Origin: Gloeopeniophorella convolvens
Lineage: Eukaryota; Basidiomycota; Agaricomycetes; Russulales
NCBI GenBank assembly: GCA_022496205.1
Contig: WTXD01000029.1
Span: forward strand, 124,001-188,000
Direction: 5' to 3'
Length of the DNA: 64,000 nt
Shown here: one piece after another, positions 33,003-45,399 of the stretch
Numbering within the stretch: position 1 is the first letter of the stretch
How the letters are laid out: the number at the start of each line of letters is the position of its first letter
Notes under the pieces: generated by a model
The model's input: only the letters and a program-made list of their open reading frames with translations
The model's database searches: none
Told to the model about the DNA's origin: nothing
Program-made: the position numbers and the translations under genes

Positions 33003-35080
33003 CCTGAAGCCGTCGACTTTGAGAGCGAGTCGCGGTCGTAGTCGAGTATCCGGCCCGTCTCAAAGCGCTCTCTCCCCAATAAAAGCAAACGCGAAAAAAC
33101 TGTGGCACGTGATGCGGGATACCCTTCATCGGGTCTTCAGTTAAAGTGTGTTACGTTCAATGTTTACGTTTATCACACCACTCGAGAAGAGGGAAGGCTC
33201 GCCGTCCCTGGGGCCGCGTCGAGCCGGAAAACATCACTTATGCGGGCTCTCATACAGATCAGCTGTTGCTACTTATTGACAAGTGCTTGACTATATTCCA
33301 CGGCGGTTACAGTAGCTTCACCGATCACCGGCACCTTCAAAGCGTTCTCGAGACTTTTTTAATTGCTCTTGAGGCTTGATGCCTTCCGAGTTGACAAGAC
33401 TCATTCATATATCGCACAATCGTCCCACAGCGAATGACCCCTTCAGGGTTCAAAACAAGGCACCTGATCATAGTCCGGATGCGGCACATTAATTATAACT
33501 CCCCCCCCCCATCCAACGCAGCCCGAATTTCAGTGTGCGTCGCAGGCACAACTGCATGCCACATTATCCTTTTAGTATGGACTCCTTGAGAGTCGGCATC
33601 GCCACGGCACGGAGATAGAAAGAGTAACATCGGAGAAGCATTGAAACATCGACACCACCGCGGTAAGCGACGCGCATCTCAACACAAGTTCGAATCCATG
33701 AACAGGACCGCACCGCAACAGTGGACGCACCCCCTTCAGGGATATGTTGGCATATGTGCCAGCCCGACAACCACAGGCTATCGCATAGAACCCTTCGGGA
33801 TCTCGAAAGAGAAAGACAATACGAAAGGAAGCGTTGGAGCCACATCCGACACTTGTCGGCGTCTACTGATCGCATGTGCGACCATAGCAGATCATATGAA
33901 AGTAGAAAGTGGAGACGACCCTTGAGGCCAAGAATTAGGCTCGGAAGGATAAAAATGAAATATAACCGGCGACGAAGAGGAAAAGGAACGGTTGCCAATA
34001 GGAGAACGTACCGGACGGCCGGGGGTACTGAGGTCAAGTCTTCGTGAGCACCGTATAAAGGAGGTCAATGCATCACAAGTGAGAGGTGACAACATACGCG
34101 TATGAAGGATTGGTTGGATAGAATGCCTGTGAGAGCAGGCAGAAAGTATGATCTAGGCTCGCGCATGTGGGATCGCACCGTATGCAGGAGCTGAAGGGGG
34201 GAAGGAGCTATGGTGGAGGATGAGGGTAAAGAGGCAATGGGAGGAAGAGAAGGAAGTAGGGCGTCTTATATACGTCCCAGGGAGTGTGTTTGGTCCCGGA
34301 CAAATAAAGTACGGAGTGACAAGCCTGAGCCAAAGGTGCAAGTCTGTCTCCCCGCGCCAACTAGTAAGCTAGAGCGAGTTTATAGAGCGAGTGCATCAAT
34401 CAGGAGGAACCTGGGGTCTCTCGGGCCGATTGCGACCCTCCGTTGCGCAGTCTCGCCGATGATGAACACGTCGGAGCCCCAAGGGAACGCGACGCGAATT
34501 GGTCACGTGTCAGCTGCGCGAAAGTCCGGTTGCGGGCTTGATGTCTGGTACTAGTAGCAATATATAATGATCAGCGCGAGACGCACTGCGGTTAACTCCA
34601 CTGACGTGTCCACATGAGCTGGTCCAAGGTGCTCAAACTGCGATCGCAACCGCAGCACACGCGCGCAGCCTGCCCAGAATAATAGGGAATCGTTGGTGGA
34701 ACACGAAGCCAAAGTTAGCGCTTGACCATGAGAGCACAAGGTTGTTCCCGGACAACCAAAGTACACCCATCACAGGGTGCATAATTTCTGCTATTCTGGA
34801 ACGAAGGGGCTCCTTATGGCGAGCAGAGGTATGAGGCACCAATCCTAGGAACGGTCTCGGGGCCGAGCACAGCATTCGAGCTCTATCGATTAGCACTCAT
34901 TATAGTGTTCTAAGCCCCGTGTGGCGTGGGGCCCAATCGAATTATGGTAATATAATACACTACTTGCCAGGAAACAGAACAAGGCGCGTTAGCTCATCGG
35001 TTCGACCAGGAGCACCATGGGCAACTCACAATAGAAGAGACAGCACCAAAGGCTGTAAACGGCAAGAGCGAGCACAGGGA
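33003..35080. other. Intergenic, 2.1 kb, no gene supported
   Basis: The upstream flank of the DEAD-box gene and a long stretch without coding signal. A run of ten C residues lies near 33501-33510. Open frames (for example minus 33564-34037, plus 34210-34554) lack motifs and splice support. Confidence 0.45.
33501..33510 (+). repeat. Poly-C homopolymer
   Basis: Ten consecutive C after ATAACT. It is a likely site for sequencing or replication slippage. Confidence 0.7.
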
Positions 35081-35557
35081 CTAGCCATATCCCCGCGCGA
35101 GCCCGATCCTAGCTGCAAGCTGCCTGGCCTGCATCGTGCTCATGCGTCTTGAGCGCATAAGGACGAGTCCCAAAGCAATGCCGACGAAGAGCACGTTGCA
35201 AGCAACGAACTCCCAGAAGTCCGCACGCTCCTGTGCAACAATGCGTCCGCATGACTCCCAAGCGACTGTCTCGCCCTCGAAGAGCTCCGCGCTGTCATGC
35301 ACATGGGGTCGGTTTTCGGTTTGGGAGTGGCGCCCCGGTGGGCGGTCCAATCCCAGATTTTCGGGACTACGCTCCGGACTTGGGTCCGGATGCGTGGGAT
35401 GAGAGCTGGATGGAGGAGGCGATGGAGGGAGACAGTGTAGTAGGCGGCGATTGCCAAAAGGCTGGCAGAACGGCTCTTTCAGCTGAAATTGGATGTGAGC
35501 GCGGTTCCCATTTGAGTGCAGGTGCCACGTACAGCCTCGGGTGGACAAGGTTCGCAT
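35081..35557 (-). CDS. Hypothetical small membrane-anchored protein
   Basis: I do not recognise this gene. A single open frame of up to 158 codons ends in one strong membrane segment (FWEFVACNVLFVGIALGLVL). It is followed by a basic stop-transfer stretch and MSTMQARQLAARIGLARG. An acidic stretch HDSAELFEGETVAWESC lies before the segment. The layout suggests a tail-anchored or single-pass protein with a short basic C-terminus. The N-terminal third is low in complexity (Pro/Ser-rich) and may not be translated, so the start is open; an intron is possible. It lies head-to-head with SRP19, about 320 bp apart. It could be spurious, but the clear hydrophobic segment with flanking charges argues for a real gene. 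Confidence 0.4.
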   Translation of the reverse strand: MRTLSTRGCTWHLHSNGNRAHIQFQLKEPFCQPFGNRRLLHCLPPSPPPSSSHPTHPDPSPERSPENLGLDRPPGRHSQTENRPHVHDSAELFEGETVAWESCGRIVAQERADFWEFVACNVLFVGIALGLVLMRSRRMSTMQARQLAARIGLARGYG

Positions 35558-35877
35558 TCGCCAAACGGGCGGCAGATGGATGCGGTGTCATTGGCAGGAC
35601 GTGAAGACGCGTCGTGTTGTGCGGAGACGATAGGCAGGTATAATAGAGCAACTCTGGGACAAGGTTAGTACACATATCCGCATGATCATGTATACAACGC
35701 CCGTACGATAGAAGAAATGTGGTCGCTGTTGAGCGCAGCGTCGAGAAGAGCATGAAGGAAGTCACGAAAGGCGTGGGAATACAGGGTCGCGCAACACATC
35801 CGGGCCTCCGACGCGCCATCTTCATCAGCGCCTTTATTCACACAGTCCACATACTCGCTCCTGCTGAATTGCTAAAC

Positions 35878-36872
35878 ATGTCTCGCCGCGCAGCAATAGT
35901 CGAGGAATTCGACGACGACACTGATCTCCCCCTCCCCTCGCGCTCGCTTCCGGACACTGGCGCACGCGGTGCGATCATCGAAGAAATACCCGACTCGGAC
36001 GACGACGGCGGCGACAGCGACGGGGCGCCGGAGCTCCTAGACTTCTCTGCTGTCGCCGGACCTGCACCTCACCAGCCCCGAGACAACAGTGTGACGGACA
36101 TTACGCCGTACAAGAAGTGCGTATTGTTGACTCGGTCCACTTCGACCGTCTGTTCAATCGTGTCTGATACGCTGTCAGATGGACATGTATCTATCCTATC
36201 TATATCGACGCAAAACGTCCGTATGGTACCGGCGCCCGACGGATATCCCGTGCGAAGAGCGTGTGGTGGCCTCTCAGCAAAGACATCGCCGATGCGTGTT
36301 CTCGGTTAGGGCTGGGCACGCTCCACGAAGTGAACAAGATGCACCCCTCCGACTGGGAAAACCCCGGCCGTGTACGCGTGCAGTGGAAGAAGGAGGGTCG
36401 ACTAGTGAATTCCAGCATCAAAACCAGTGCGTCTGGCTTGCTTCTGCAAAGGGCACGCGTGTACTCACCTTGAACAGAGAAACAGCTCCTTGAGACCATC
36501 TCATTTCAAATACAGCGGGTTAAAGCTGATAATGTTCCGCACGAGCCATATGTGTATCCCGAACCCGTACCTCCACCTACCACGAAGCCGTCAAAACCCA
36601 AAGCAAGTACAGGAAAGTCGGCGCCAGGCACACAGGCCTCAAAAGCAAAGTCAGAAGCAAAGCCTCCTCAGCGGACGGGGCGCCCGTTACCCTCCCCACC
36701 AGAACCTCAGCCAGCACTCAAGTCGCGCGTGTCATCGTACTCCCCGGCGGTACCATCCGGCGTATTGATCGACACTGTGCGGGCTGGGATGAGTGCCAAT
36801 GATGGCCAGGGGGGGATCGGCGGTGCGCCCAGTGGGAAAGGGAAACGCAAAGTGATCAGAATGCGTGCGTAG
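35878..36872 (+). CDS. SEC65: Signal recognition particle subunit SRP19 (Sec65-like)
   Basis: SRP19 binds SRP RNA and lets SRP54 load, so nascent secretory proteins reach the ER. Three exons (35878-36116, 36179-36426, 36478-36872) give about 293 residues, close to yeast Sec65 (273). The core is WTCIYPIYIDAKRPYGTGARRIS, then VWWPLSKDIADACSRLGL, PSDWENPGRVRVQWKKEG and KQLLETISFQIQ. These are the family's RNA-binding segments. The N-terminus is acidic and disordered (EEFDDDTD, PDSDDDGGDSDG). The C-terminus is Pro/Lys-rich and ends GKGKRKVIRMRA, typical of fungal SRP19. The start is chosen at the first in-frame Met before SRRAAIVEEF. All splice sites are canonical. Confidence 0.93.
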
Positions 36873-37749
36873 CAGACCTGCAGGCGGCGAAGTAAGTTAC
36901 GAATCCTTGTCACAAGTTAACGGAGATGTTATTGCCAGCTTCGCTTTATGTACTGGGGTTGTCGTTGCCTTCAAGTTCTTCTCTTCGAAGTGGTCTAGCT
37001 ACGGGATGGGTCTTACTCAACCCTTGTGCTGAAATCATTTGTACTATCAGCACATATGAGCGCTCTGGCTCAGGTGCGTATCCGCCTTATCAAGCGAAGG
37101 CAAAGCGACTGCAGCCCCAATGGACGGTGTGATGTCCCCAGGGATGTGCTACCGGAGGGGTTTGTCTGTTGGCTGTGCGCGCCCCATGGCTCCCCTATGT
37201 CCGATGGTTGAGGCCTGGAGGCCTTGAGGGTCTGAGATCTTGAGAAGCTATTTCTAATTAATGCAGTGCGGTCCAGAGATTTCAGAAGGTGAGAACAGGC
37301 ACGTACTGCGGATGTCTAGCAGCCGGCGATTGTGCTCGGAAAACACCACCTTGAGCATCACATGTATGTATATTGGTTTCCCCTTGTGGAGAGCGCGACG
37401 TCAGAGGAAGCTTGGTGCAGGTGAGGTGATGGGAGCGTCCCCAATTACTCAGGGCCGTTGGTAATTCCCTATAACAAACCGACAACCAGCCAGCGCGTTT
37501 CTCAGCTTATCCTCTAAGCACCATGCTATTGGAAGTGGGTCCCCGTGTGCTATGGGGGCTGTGTATTCCCAAGGTCGCGAGGGGCGTCATCGCACGGGTA
37601 ATCAGGGGTCCGACCGGCGAGCGAAGCTGACTGACTGATAATGATCGATGGCGTATTAGAGGTCAAGCTCAAGAGTATATATAGAACCACGCAGGAGCGT
37701 CCACTCGTTTTCACATCCCCCTCACTTTCTTCATCGCACCCTTGCAAAC
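36873..37749. other. Intergenic with TATA box of dienelactone hydrolase 1
   Basis: About 0.88 kb without a supported gene. TATATATA at 37676-37683 lies about 67 bp before the dienelactone hydrolase start and is the likely TATA box. Confidence 0.55.
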
Positions 37750-38900
37750 ATGAGTTTTTGTGAGCACTGCATCAGCGGTACGTGCTGCTTCCTCTGCGCG
37801 CGCCGCTGGGCATACTCATGACGTAACGGCGTGCAGGCATCCGCCACGAGGGCACGCCTGAAGGTGAGCATCTCGCCCATCTAATCTTATCGACCATCCG
37901 ACCGCCGACACCTTCGCCCAGGCACTTATGAGGATATTAACGGCATCAAGACCTATGTCGCGACGCCCACGACCGACTACCCCAAGGACAAGGCCATCCT
38001 CTTCCTCACTGATGTCTTCGGCCTCGAGCTCCCGAACAACCCCGTGTGCCTCAGTGCTCCTGTTTCTCATCCCACTCTGCTCATTCCCACGCGCATATAG
38101 CTCCTTATCGACGACTTTGCCCGCAACGGCTTCAAGGTGTACGCCCCCGACCTCTTCGAAGGCGACCCTGTCCCCGCCAACGCTCTCGGCCCGGTACAGT
38201 GATGATTGATCTTCGCGCTCTCAAAAGACTAATGTATAACGTGCCGCAGGACTCGACATTCGATCTGTACAAATGGTTCCCTGGTCACAGCCCTCAGCAC
38301 ACCGGGGCCCGCGTGCGCAAGGTCATCGACGGGCTGAAGGAGAAGGGCATCATCATCTATGGCGCGACTGGTTTCTGCTACGGCGGTACGTTGACGGCCC
38401 CTAATGCTGCACCTGGCAATGCTGAGCATTCCTACAGGTCGCCTCGTTTTCGACCTTGCGTTCGAGAATATCATTGCCGTCTCTGTCGCGAACCATCCGT
38501 CGCTCCTCGAGCCCAAGGATCTTGATGTGCGCCAGATTCTCGCTGTGCTGCCGTCAGCTGGCCTTGCTGATTCGCACACCACAGACCTACGTGGAGAAGA
38601 GCAAGGCCCCCTTGCTCATCAACAGTTGCGAGGTGGATGGCCAGTTCCCGAAGGAGAAGCAGGAGAAGGCGGATGCTGTCTTTGCTGGTTTCGCTCCCGG
38701 ATACCTGCGCACGTACTGGGACGGCTGTGAGCACGGCTTTGCTGTCCGAGGTGACTTGGTGCGTACCTCGCGGTCGATAACTGTCCAGAGGTCTGCAGAC
38801 GCTGACGTCCTATCGTATACAGAGCAACCCCAAGGTCAAGGCCGGCAAAGAGGGCGCGTTCAAAGCCTCCGTTGAGTGGTTCATCAAGCACCTCAAGTAA
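37750..38900 (+). CDS. Dienelactone hydrolase family protein 1
   Basis: An alpha/beta-hydrolase of the dienelactone hydrolase (carboxymethylenebutenolidase) family. Such enzymes open lactone rings in the catabolism of aromatic compounds; the fungal substrate is unknown. Eight exons give about 248 residues (MSFCEHCISGIRHEG...). The Cys-Asp-His triad is visible: nucleophile elbow GFCYGG, Asp in NSCEVDGQFP and His in GCEHGFAV. Other family blocks are AILFLTDVFGLE, FARNGFKVYAPDLFEGDP and APLLINSC. The intron after exon 5 cuts the nucleophile elbow (TGC TAC GGC G | GT). The first of three tandem copies; its TATA box lies about 67 bp upstream. No signal peptide, so probably cytosolic. Confidence 0.9.
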
Positions 38901-39663
38901 ATGTGCCGAGCTTCTTTCTTGGCAGCATAGAGGTGACAGTGGTCCCCTAGGTCAGAGCCGAGGGCAAAGGTGTGAATATTGTGAAGTACGCAGCGCTGTT
39001 GTATGAAATGGATACATTGAATTGTTGTCAACTCGTTCGCACCCTTACACTTGCGTGTCACTGATGAGATTCAACATTTTATAATATATCGTCAAAAGGG
39101 CGTGACTATTCCAAAAGATGAAGAGTCGTGTTGGAGTCGTGCGGAGCCGATTGCGAGTCTATGCGCTGAATTTGAAGCCGCGCGTCGCCACCAGTAAATT
39201 CGCCATGTCAGCGCTTTTGCTATGAAGTGAAGTTCCTGGGAACTGCTGCTGCCATCCTGGCCATGTGTCTACGTACGCCGTCCGACGGGGACTGGGGATT
39301 CCGACGCCTTGGGTATCGGCCATTGGGCGCCCAGGTACCCAATGTGTGCGCTGATCGATGGCCTCACAGTGCGCGGACGTTCGGCCGAAGGTATTTGAAT
39401 TACTCGCTTGATGAGGCAACTCACCAATGGCAGTCACTCCAGTGTCACTCCCGGGCTGAAGTGGATCAGCACATCCCTTTCGCCCGAGCGGAACATGTTT
39501 TTGTTCGTACGATTTGACGTGCACCCCACCCCCGCGTCTTGCTTCCGTCCGACGAGGTGCGGTTTTGCCTTCCTGCGCCGCTAGTATATATAGGGTTGAT
39601 CAAGGGTTGGTTGGCCAGAGCTGACTTCTTCTGGCTTTTCACTTTGCCTCTCAACTGACCACG
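38901..39663. other. Intergenic with TATA box of dienelactone hydrolase 2
   Basis: No gene is supported. TATATATAG at 39585-39593 lies about 79 bp before the next start codon. Confidence 0.55.
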
Positions 39664-40853
39664 ATGAGCCTGTGCGACAATTGCTTCGAAGGTGCGTAAC
39701 ACGTTGGGTCGCACTAGTGCTGGTGCTGTCCTTGCCGATCCCACTTATCGCAGGCATTCGCCATGAGGGCGAAGCCCAAGGTGATCCCAATTTTGTCCGC
39801 CTCTAACATGATCTGATTCCAACCGATCCACAGGCAAACACGAAGTGATTGGCGGGTACAACACGTACGTCGCCACGCCGGCCGGGGACTACCCCAAGGA
39901 CAAGGCTATCCTCTACCTGCTCGATGCGTTCGGACTCGATCTTATAAACAACCCTGTGCGCCGCTTCACAACGCGCCACCGCAGCTGAACCTGACGATGG
40001 CGCCACGTGCAGCTACAAATCGACAGCTTTGCGCTGAACGGCTTCAAAGTGTACGCGCCTGATATCTTCGAAGGTGACCCTGCGCCCGCCGACATGTTGG
40101 TCGCCCGCGACGTGCGTGCCGGGTCCGCCGGTATCGAGCGGACCAGCTGACGCGCCTGTTGTGCAGCCCACGAAGTTCGACAAAGAAGCGTGGCTGGCAA
40201 GGCACCCACCATCGCACGCGCTCTCTCTTGTGCGCAAGGTGATGGAAGCACTTAAAGAGCAAGGCGTGACTAGGTTCGCTGCTGTTGGCTTCTGCTTTGG
40301 TGGTGCGTTCCGGTGCTACCCTTGCCCTGTGCGCGTGCTCAAGGTCAGCAAAGGGCGCCTCACCTTTGACCTCGCATTTACGAACGAAATCGTCGTGTCG
40401 GCCGTGGCGCACCCGTCCCTCCTACAAGCCGACGACCTGGAGGTGCGCGCGCTCGAGGCCCTCTCCCTGTGCCTCCTGACCAGAAAGTAGAAATACTTCG
40501 CGGAGAGCCGCGCGCCTCTTTTGATCAACAGCTGCGAGGTCGACTGGCAATTCCCGAAGGAGAAGCAAGACAAGGCTGATGAGATATTCGGGGACGGCAA
40601 GTTCGCTCCTGGATATCAGCATGCATACTGGGAAGGCTGCACCCACGGCTTCGCGGTATGTACCGGCGCTTCTGTGCACATGTACTGCATTTTGATAAGC
40701 CCATGCTACTCAGGTTCGCGGTGATCTGGTGAGTGCTTGGTCTTCTTGATTCCGGGGAGATACTCATGGATAGTGCAGAGCGACCCGAAAGTCAAGGCTG
40801 GCAAGGAAGGATCATTCAAGAATACGGTGGAATGGTTCAGGAAATATCTTTGA
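39664..40853 (+). CDS. Dienelactone hydrolase family protein 2
   Basis: Second tandem copy, with the same exon plan as copy 1 and copy 3. The start is MSLCDNCFE followed by GIRHEGEAQ. The triad is kept: GFCFGG for Cys, NSCEVDWQFP for Asp, GCTHGFAV for His. The lid region differs from copy 1: it has PTKFDKEAWLARHPPSHALS, a form shared with copy 3 (IKFDIPAWIERHPS) rather than copy 1 (DSTFDLYKWFPGH), which suggests copies 2 and 3 are closer to each other there. Ends in VEWFRKYL. The reaction is by family only, ring-opening of dienelactone-like or ester substrates. The TATA box is at 39585-39593. Confidence 0.9.
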
Positions 40854-41446
40854 TGGAGCACTCGAGACGAGCGAAAGAGAACTTGTACGATAGACCGGTC
40901 AGCTGTGTGCCCGAGTCAGTTGCATAAATCTTCGTGAGCCTTCGGAGGCTTCGAAGTCACTAGTAGTCACAGAAGGCCGGATTTGCAGAAGACAGCGAAT
41001 TATGTACTATGTAATCCGTCTGATGTCAGGCCCGAATTGTTTGCAACTGTTGTCTTCGACGTTCCATGTTCGACACGAGTGGACTGAAATTTTCTGCTTC
41101 GACTTCCCTTCGTCAACCCATCAACCAAGGAGCGTGGATCTATGCAGCTGCCGGAAAATGCTCACTTGTCCCACCTCCTGTTTTCGGATCTGCTGGCGTT
41201 ACCTGTTCGATTTGAATTTCGATGCTTATGACTAGCGCGACATCCCGAGACGCGTCATCCTCTCCGTAAAACCCTTTACCAAGAGAGGACTTGCGTCTCC
41301 GTATGCCCCCGAAAAAAGACCTTCTGCTGAGCCGCTCGGGTGTTAGTTAAGAGTGTGTCAAGGTATAAAGGGGCAGTTCGCGGGCTCACGGGACAAGCTT
41401 CACTTGATTCATCCCCAAGGCTACCCGCAGGTCACCGATTCCAGAC
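40854..41446. other. Intergenic with TATA box of dienelactone hydrolase 3
   Basis: No gene is supported. TATAAAG at 41364-41370 lies about 80 bp before the third start codon. Confidence 0.5.
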
Positions 41447-42656
41447 ATGGCTCATTGCACTAAGTGCTTTCAAGGTTGATGCAGTTTAGCCTCGCAGCAA
41501 CTTGTTCTCAGCTTACGTTGAACGATTAGGCGTAAGACACGAAGGTGTCCCAGAAGGTGCGTTGAGTCTGGGATCAAACGCGTGCACATCACTGACACCG
41601 CCCTTTGGACATAGGAAAGTTCGTCGATATAGGTGGTGTCAAGACGTACACTGCCACCCCCACGGCTGATTACCCCAACGACAAGGCGGTCATCTTCCTC
41701 ACTGATGCATTCGGTGTCGGGCTCATCAACAACCAGGTGTGTCAAAGAATAGTCACTGGCTTGACAAAGCGGACACTGACACGCTGTGATTCGACAAGCT
41801 TCTAATGGATGACTTCGCCCGAAACGGCTTCAAAGTCCACGGCCCAGACGTCTTTGGGGACGACCATGCGCCATTTGATCTTCTCGTCGCGATGGATGTA
41901 TGCTGTCTCACAGCCGTCGCACTCCTACGGTATCCTGACGACTCATAGCCCATCAAGTTCGATATCCCAGCATGGATAGAGAGGCACCCTTCTGTGCGCA
42001 CACTACCGACAGTGCAGAAGGTAATATCTACTCTCAGATCTCAGGGAGTCACGGGGTTTGCCGCAGTGGGCTATTGTTATGGCGGTGCGCAATCTCATCA
42101 TCTTCGTCGGGTAACTCGGCTCATAATCGCGAATAGGGCGATTGACCTTCGATCTCGCGTTCACCAACGAGACAGTCGTTTCTACGGTCTCACATCCTTC
42201 TCTACTGCAACCCAAGGATCTTGAGGTCAGGTTTTCAGCTCCACTCGCATACTATATGTTGACAGCGCATCCAGAGATACTTTCACGATAGCCGCGCGCC
42301 GCTCCTCATCAATAGCTGCGAAATCGACCTCCAGTTTGGGAAAGAGAAACAAGATCTCGCAGACGAAATCCTCGGGAATGATCGGTTTTCTCCCGGTTAC
42401 CAACGGGTGCACTGGCCAGGATGCGAGCATGGGTTCGCGGTAGGTGTTTATGTGATAGAACGAAACCTGCGGGCTGATCGTGAGTCATTATTTGTGAACA
42501 CGAACAGGTGCGCGGCGATATGGTGAGTACTGGCGTTATTGGCTGTTTTCGCGCGCTGCGATGACGTGTTCAAATGCACAGAATGATGCGAAAGTGAAGG
42601 CTGGAAAAGAAGGAGCGTTCGAAAACGCAGTCCAGTGGTTCCAGAGATACTTGTAA
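41447..42656 (+). CDS. Dienelactone hydrolase family protein 3
   Basis: Third tandem copy. Exon 1 is MAHCTKCFQ; a first intron (about 41475-41528, donor GTTGAT) leads to GVRHEGVPE. The nucleophile elbow is GYCYGG, so Phe is replaced by Tyr before the Cys. NSCEIDLQFG keeps the Asp and GCEHGFAV the His. The block FARNGFKVHGPDVFGDDHAP differs from the YAPD.FEGDP of copies 1 and 2, so substrate preference may differ. A short exon VRGDM lies between two introns near the 3' end, as in the other copies. Intact by eye, with all splice sites canonical. Ends in VQWFQRYL. Confidence 0.88.
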
Positions 42657-43244
42657 AGATCCGTGTGAGCGTTACACTCCCGAAGTATCTGAAAGAATGG
42701 CTCCGCATGATCTTGTTGACTGTACCGCTGACCCTACCGATCCCTTGGGATCTGGATGCAATTTCTGTGGTTCGATTTTGACTTGGTCTAATTTGACCGG
42801 ACTGATTGGCCCATTAGCTTGTGATTTCCCCGGGCGCGACCAACTTACTTGGTCATGAATGACAATGCATTGCCGCGTCAGTGACTTTGACACGGACCGC
42901 GAGATCCGAGGAGATTGCATGCATACGTATCCAGCTTGTATCCAGCCATGCTGAAACCTCGGCGACCCCGAATGTCAGTACTTCTCGAGAATCATTTGGG
43001 AGCTTGAAGCTGTTCATAGGAGCCCGCACACTTATATGCACTTGAAGACCTCCGAGAGGGGTCCACTCAAGGACGTTTATAAGCAAATGTACTGACTCGA
43101 TCCCGCAACCGTCACGCATATCGTTACAAACACAACGGAAACAATTCCCTGCTATTGCAATTCCACTTCTTCCTAAGACCAATTGTACACGAGCGCATCA
43201 GAATCAGAATGGGTCGGTAGTAACCTGTCCCTTTTCGTTGTAAA
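42657..43244. other. Intergenic between converging genes
   Basis: About 0.59 kb between dienelactone hydrolase 3 (+) and the sedolisin (-). No coding signal was seen. Confidence 0.5.
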
Positions 43245-45334
43245 TTACAATCCGACCGCGGCGAGCAGCTTCGTCCAGTTGGGCGTACCAAGGCCGGTGA
43301 CCTATCAAGCGCCGCCTGCGTCAGCGGGATGGAGACTAGACCGGAAAAAAGGACGTACAGGGTCCCAGCCAGCAGTCGCGGGGAAGCCATTCGTGTTGCA
43401 TCCGGGGTTGCTACCTGTGGTGATATCGTTAAGCGCGCTAGCGCCAGTGGAGTACAGGAAGGGGTTCAGGAAGCCGAGGACCGGCTTGCCGGCGGCGATG
43501 AGGCGGTCATTGAGCAGTGAAACGACGCTGGCAAAGATGGGGCTTGCGCAGCTGGTGCCGTCGACCGGGGTCGAGGACCCCTGGAAGACGATCTCGACGT
43601 CGGTGCCGGCGGCGGCGACATCAGGGAAGCCACGGCCGGACGTGTTGAACTTGCCCGAGTTAGTGCTGCCAAGCTTGGAGAGGTAGGCGGACTTGGCGGA
43701 GGTCTGGTACGACGGGGTGGCGAAGTAATTCGAGAAGCCGCCGGAAGAGAAGGACGCGGCGGTTTCCGGGTTGACGTTCTGGGTGGCACCAACGGAGGTC
43801 ATGCTGCCCAACCGAGCGGCGTTAGGATGTATGGTCACAATGACTAAAAAAGGAAACGACGCACAAGGGGCAGCCAGAGGGGAAGGTGGGGAGGAAGGTC
43901 GAGCAACTGCCGCTCTGAGAGCCGGAGACACCGCCATCACCGGAGGCGAAGAGAATGCTGACGCCACGAGCACCAAGGGACATATATGCATTGCATAAGG
44001 TGCTATATGTTACATTCAGCAAGGCAGCACTGAGAGGCAGGATTTCACGTACTTAGCCAAGGAACGCGAGATAGTGTTCTCATTCTGGCCATAGCTGGTA
44101 GTGAGGACCTGCGGGGGCGCACTTTCGCCGCTCAGGAAGTTGATGATATCAAGGAACCCTTCGAGGTCGCCATCTTGGAAGTTCTCGCCAACAGAGATGA
44201 AGAAGGTGGGTACATTGGACGCAACTCCGATGGTATATTGGACATCAAGGTCCTTGGAAACTAGTTAGACCAAGTTTATGAAGTAGCGTGGCAACAACGT
44301 ACTGCTTCAACGCCAGCCTGGCTCTTGCTCTGGGAGTTAGAACCACCGTCAATAGTCTGGAGGGTGAAAGTGTTGGTAGAAGGAAGGTCGGTGCGGAAGG
44401 TTTGGAGGAAGCTCTGCAATTAAAGATCGCTTAGCCTCAAGGCAAATCCTGACGACTGCCATCGCACGCACCTTGAGGTCAGCCTGGTTAGCAAATTGTT
44501 CGATGAAGCCAGAGACGGCGAGCTTGTTGGATGACTGGGTAGCAGGGGTCGTCGGGATACCGTAGAGCTGCTGTGCGCAGGAGGGCGTGAACTTGGTGTT
44601 GCAAGACGAAGGCGCAGCGTCCGCAGATACGTTTCCATTGCTGATGGGAGCTACCTTCGCGGGCGAGCTGACAATGGGCAAGCCCTTGCGACGAGGTTGC
44701 GGGAAACTATACGCGTGTCAGCATATCAGGATGTTCTGAGGAGGCCTGCGGCATACGTGACAGTGGGATGCACGAGTTCAAGGTGGCCCTTGAGAGCAGC
44801 TGGGATAGAGTAGGCCAGGGTGCGAATTGCGGATTCGCCCGTACCGTCGTGAACGAAGGTCGTGAAGTCTGCGTCGAAAAGCTCGTTTGCGTGGGAGACG
44901 GTCGTCTGGAAGCCAAGCCAGTCGCCGAAAGGTGAAAGAGAGGTAGCGTTGAGGCCGTTCTCGGAAAGCCACTGCTTAACCACCGAAACAGACTCAGGTG
45001 TGGGAGCGACATAGGAACCAACCTGACGACGACGAGTTAGTAGGAGGATAGGAAACCGGTGGTTACCATAGCATACCTCGTCCTTGGATAGCCACTGACC
45101 ATAGCTGGCGCTGCTGGGGGTGCTGATATCCAAGACCTTGTCCTGCAGACTCTCGATGTCGGTCTGGACGAGAGCGAGGCGCAAGCGCAGCGTGGTGTCG
45201 GCCGCTGCGGGGCCCTTGCTAGTAAAACCGTCCGGCACGTCGTCGCGGCGCTCGTGCAAACGCATGTCGCGCTTGACCGCCGCCGTCAGAGCGAGGGTGA
45301 TGAACGAACAGAGGACGACGAGTGTCTTGACCAT
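43245..45334 (-). CDS. Secreted sedolisin (S53) tripeptidyl-peptidase-like protease
   Basis: An acid serine-carboxyl peptidase of family S53, secreted to break down protein outside the cell. The start at 45334 gives a signal peptide MVKTLVVLCSFITLALTAA. A pro-kumamolisin propeptide follows (LRLRLALVQTDIESL..YGQWLSKDE..). The mature domain holds SCNTKFTPSCAQQLYGIP, FIEQFANQADL with the Glu/Asp region, LTTSYGQNE, ILFASGDGG with the oxyanion Asp (about 43940) and DGTSCASP with the catalytic Ser (about 43550). The usual S53 serine motif is SGTSxxxP, so its first residue is Asp here. The last exon is TGLGTPNWTKLLAAVGL, after an intron cutting WDP|V. It has about eight exons and about 560 residues. 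TATAAAATA lies about 57 bp upstream. Confidence 0.9.
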
Positions 45335-45390
45335 GTCTGGTGTAGGAAGAGCTGAGGTGCACTTGCTGTGGTATTGGGACCTCGAGCCGT

Positions 45391-45399
45391 ATTTTATAC
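45391..45399 (-). promoter_or_regulatory. TATA box of the sedolisin gene
   Basis: TATAAAATA on the minus strand, about 57 bp before the sedolisin ATG. The match and spacing are typical for strongly regulated fungal secreted-enzyme genes. Confidence 0.6.
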
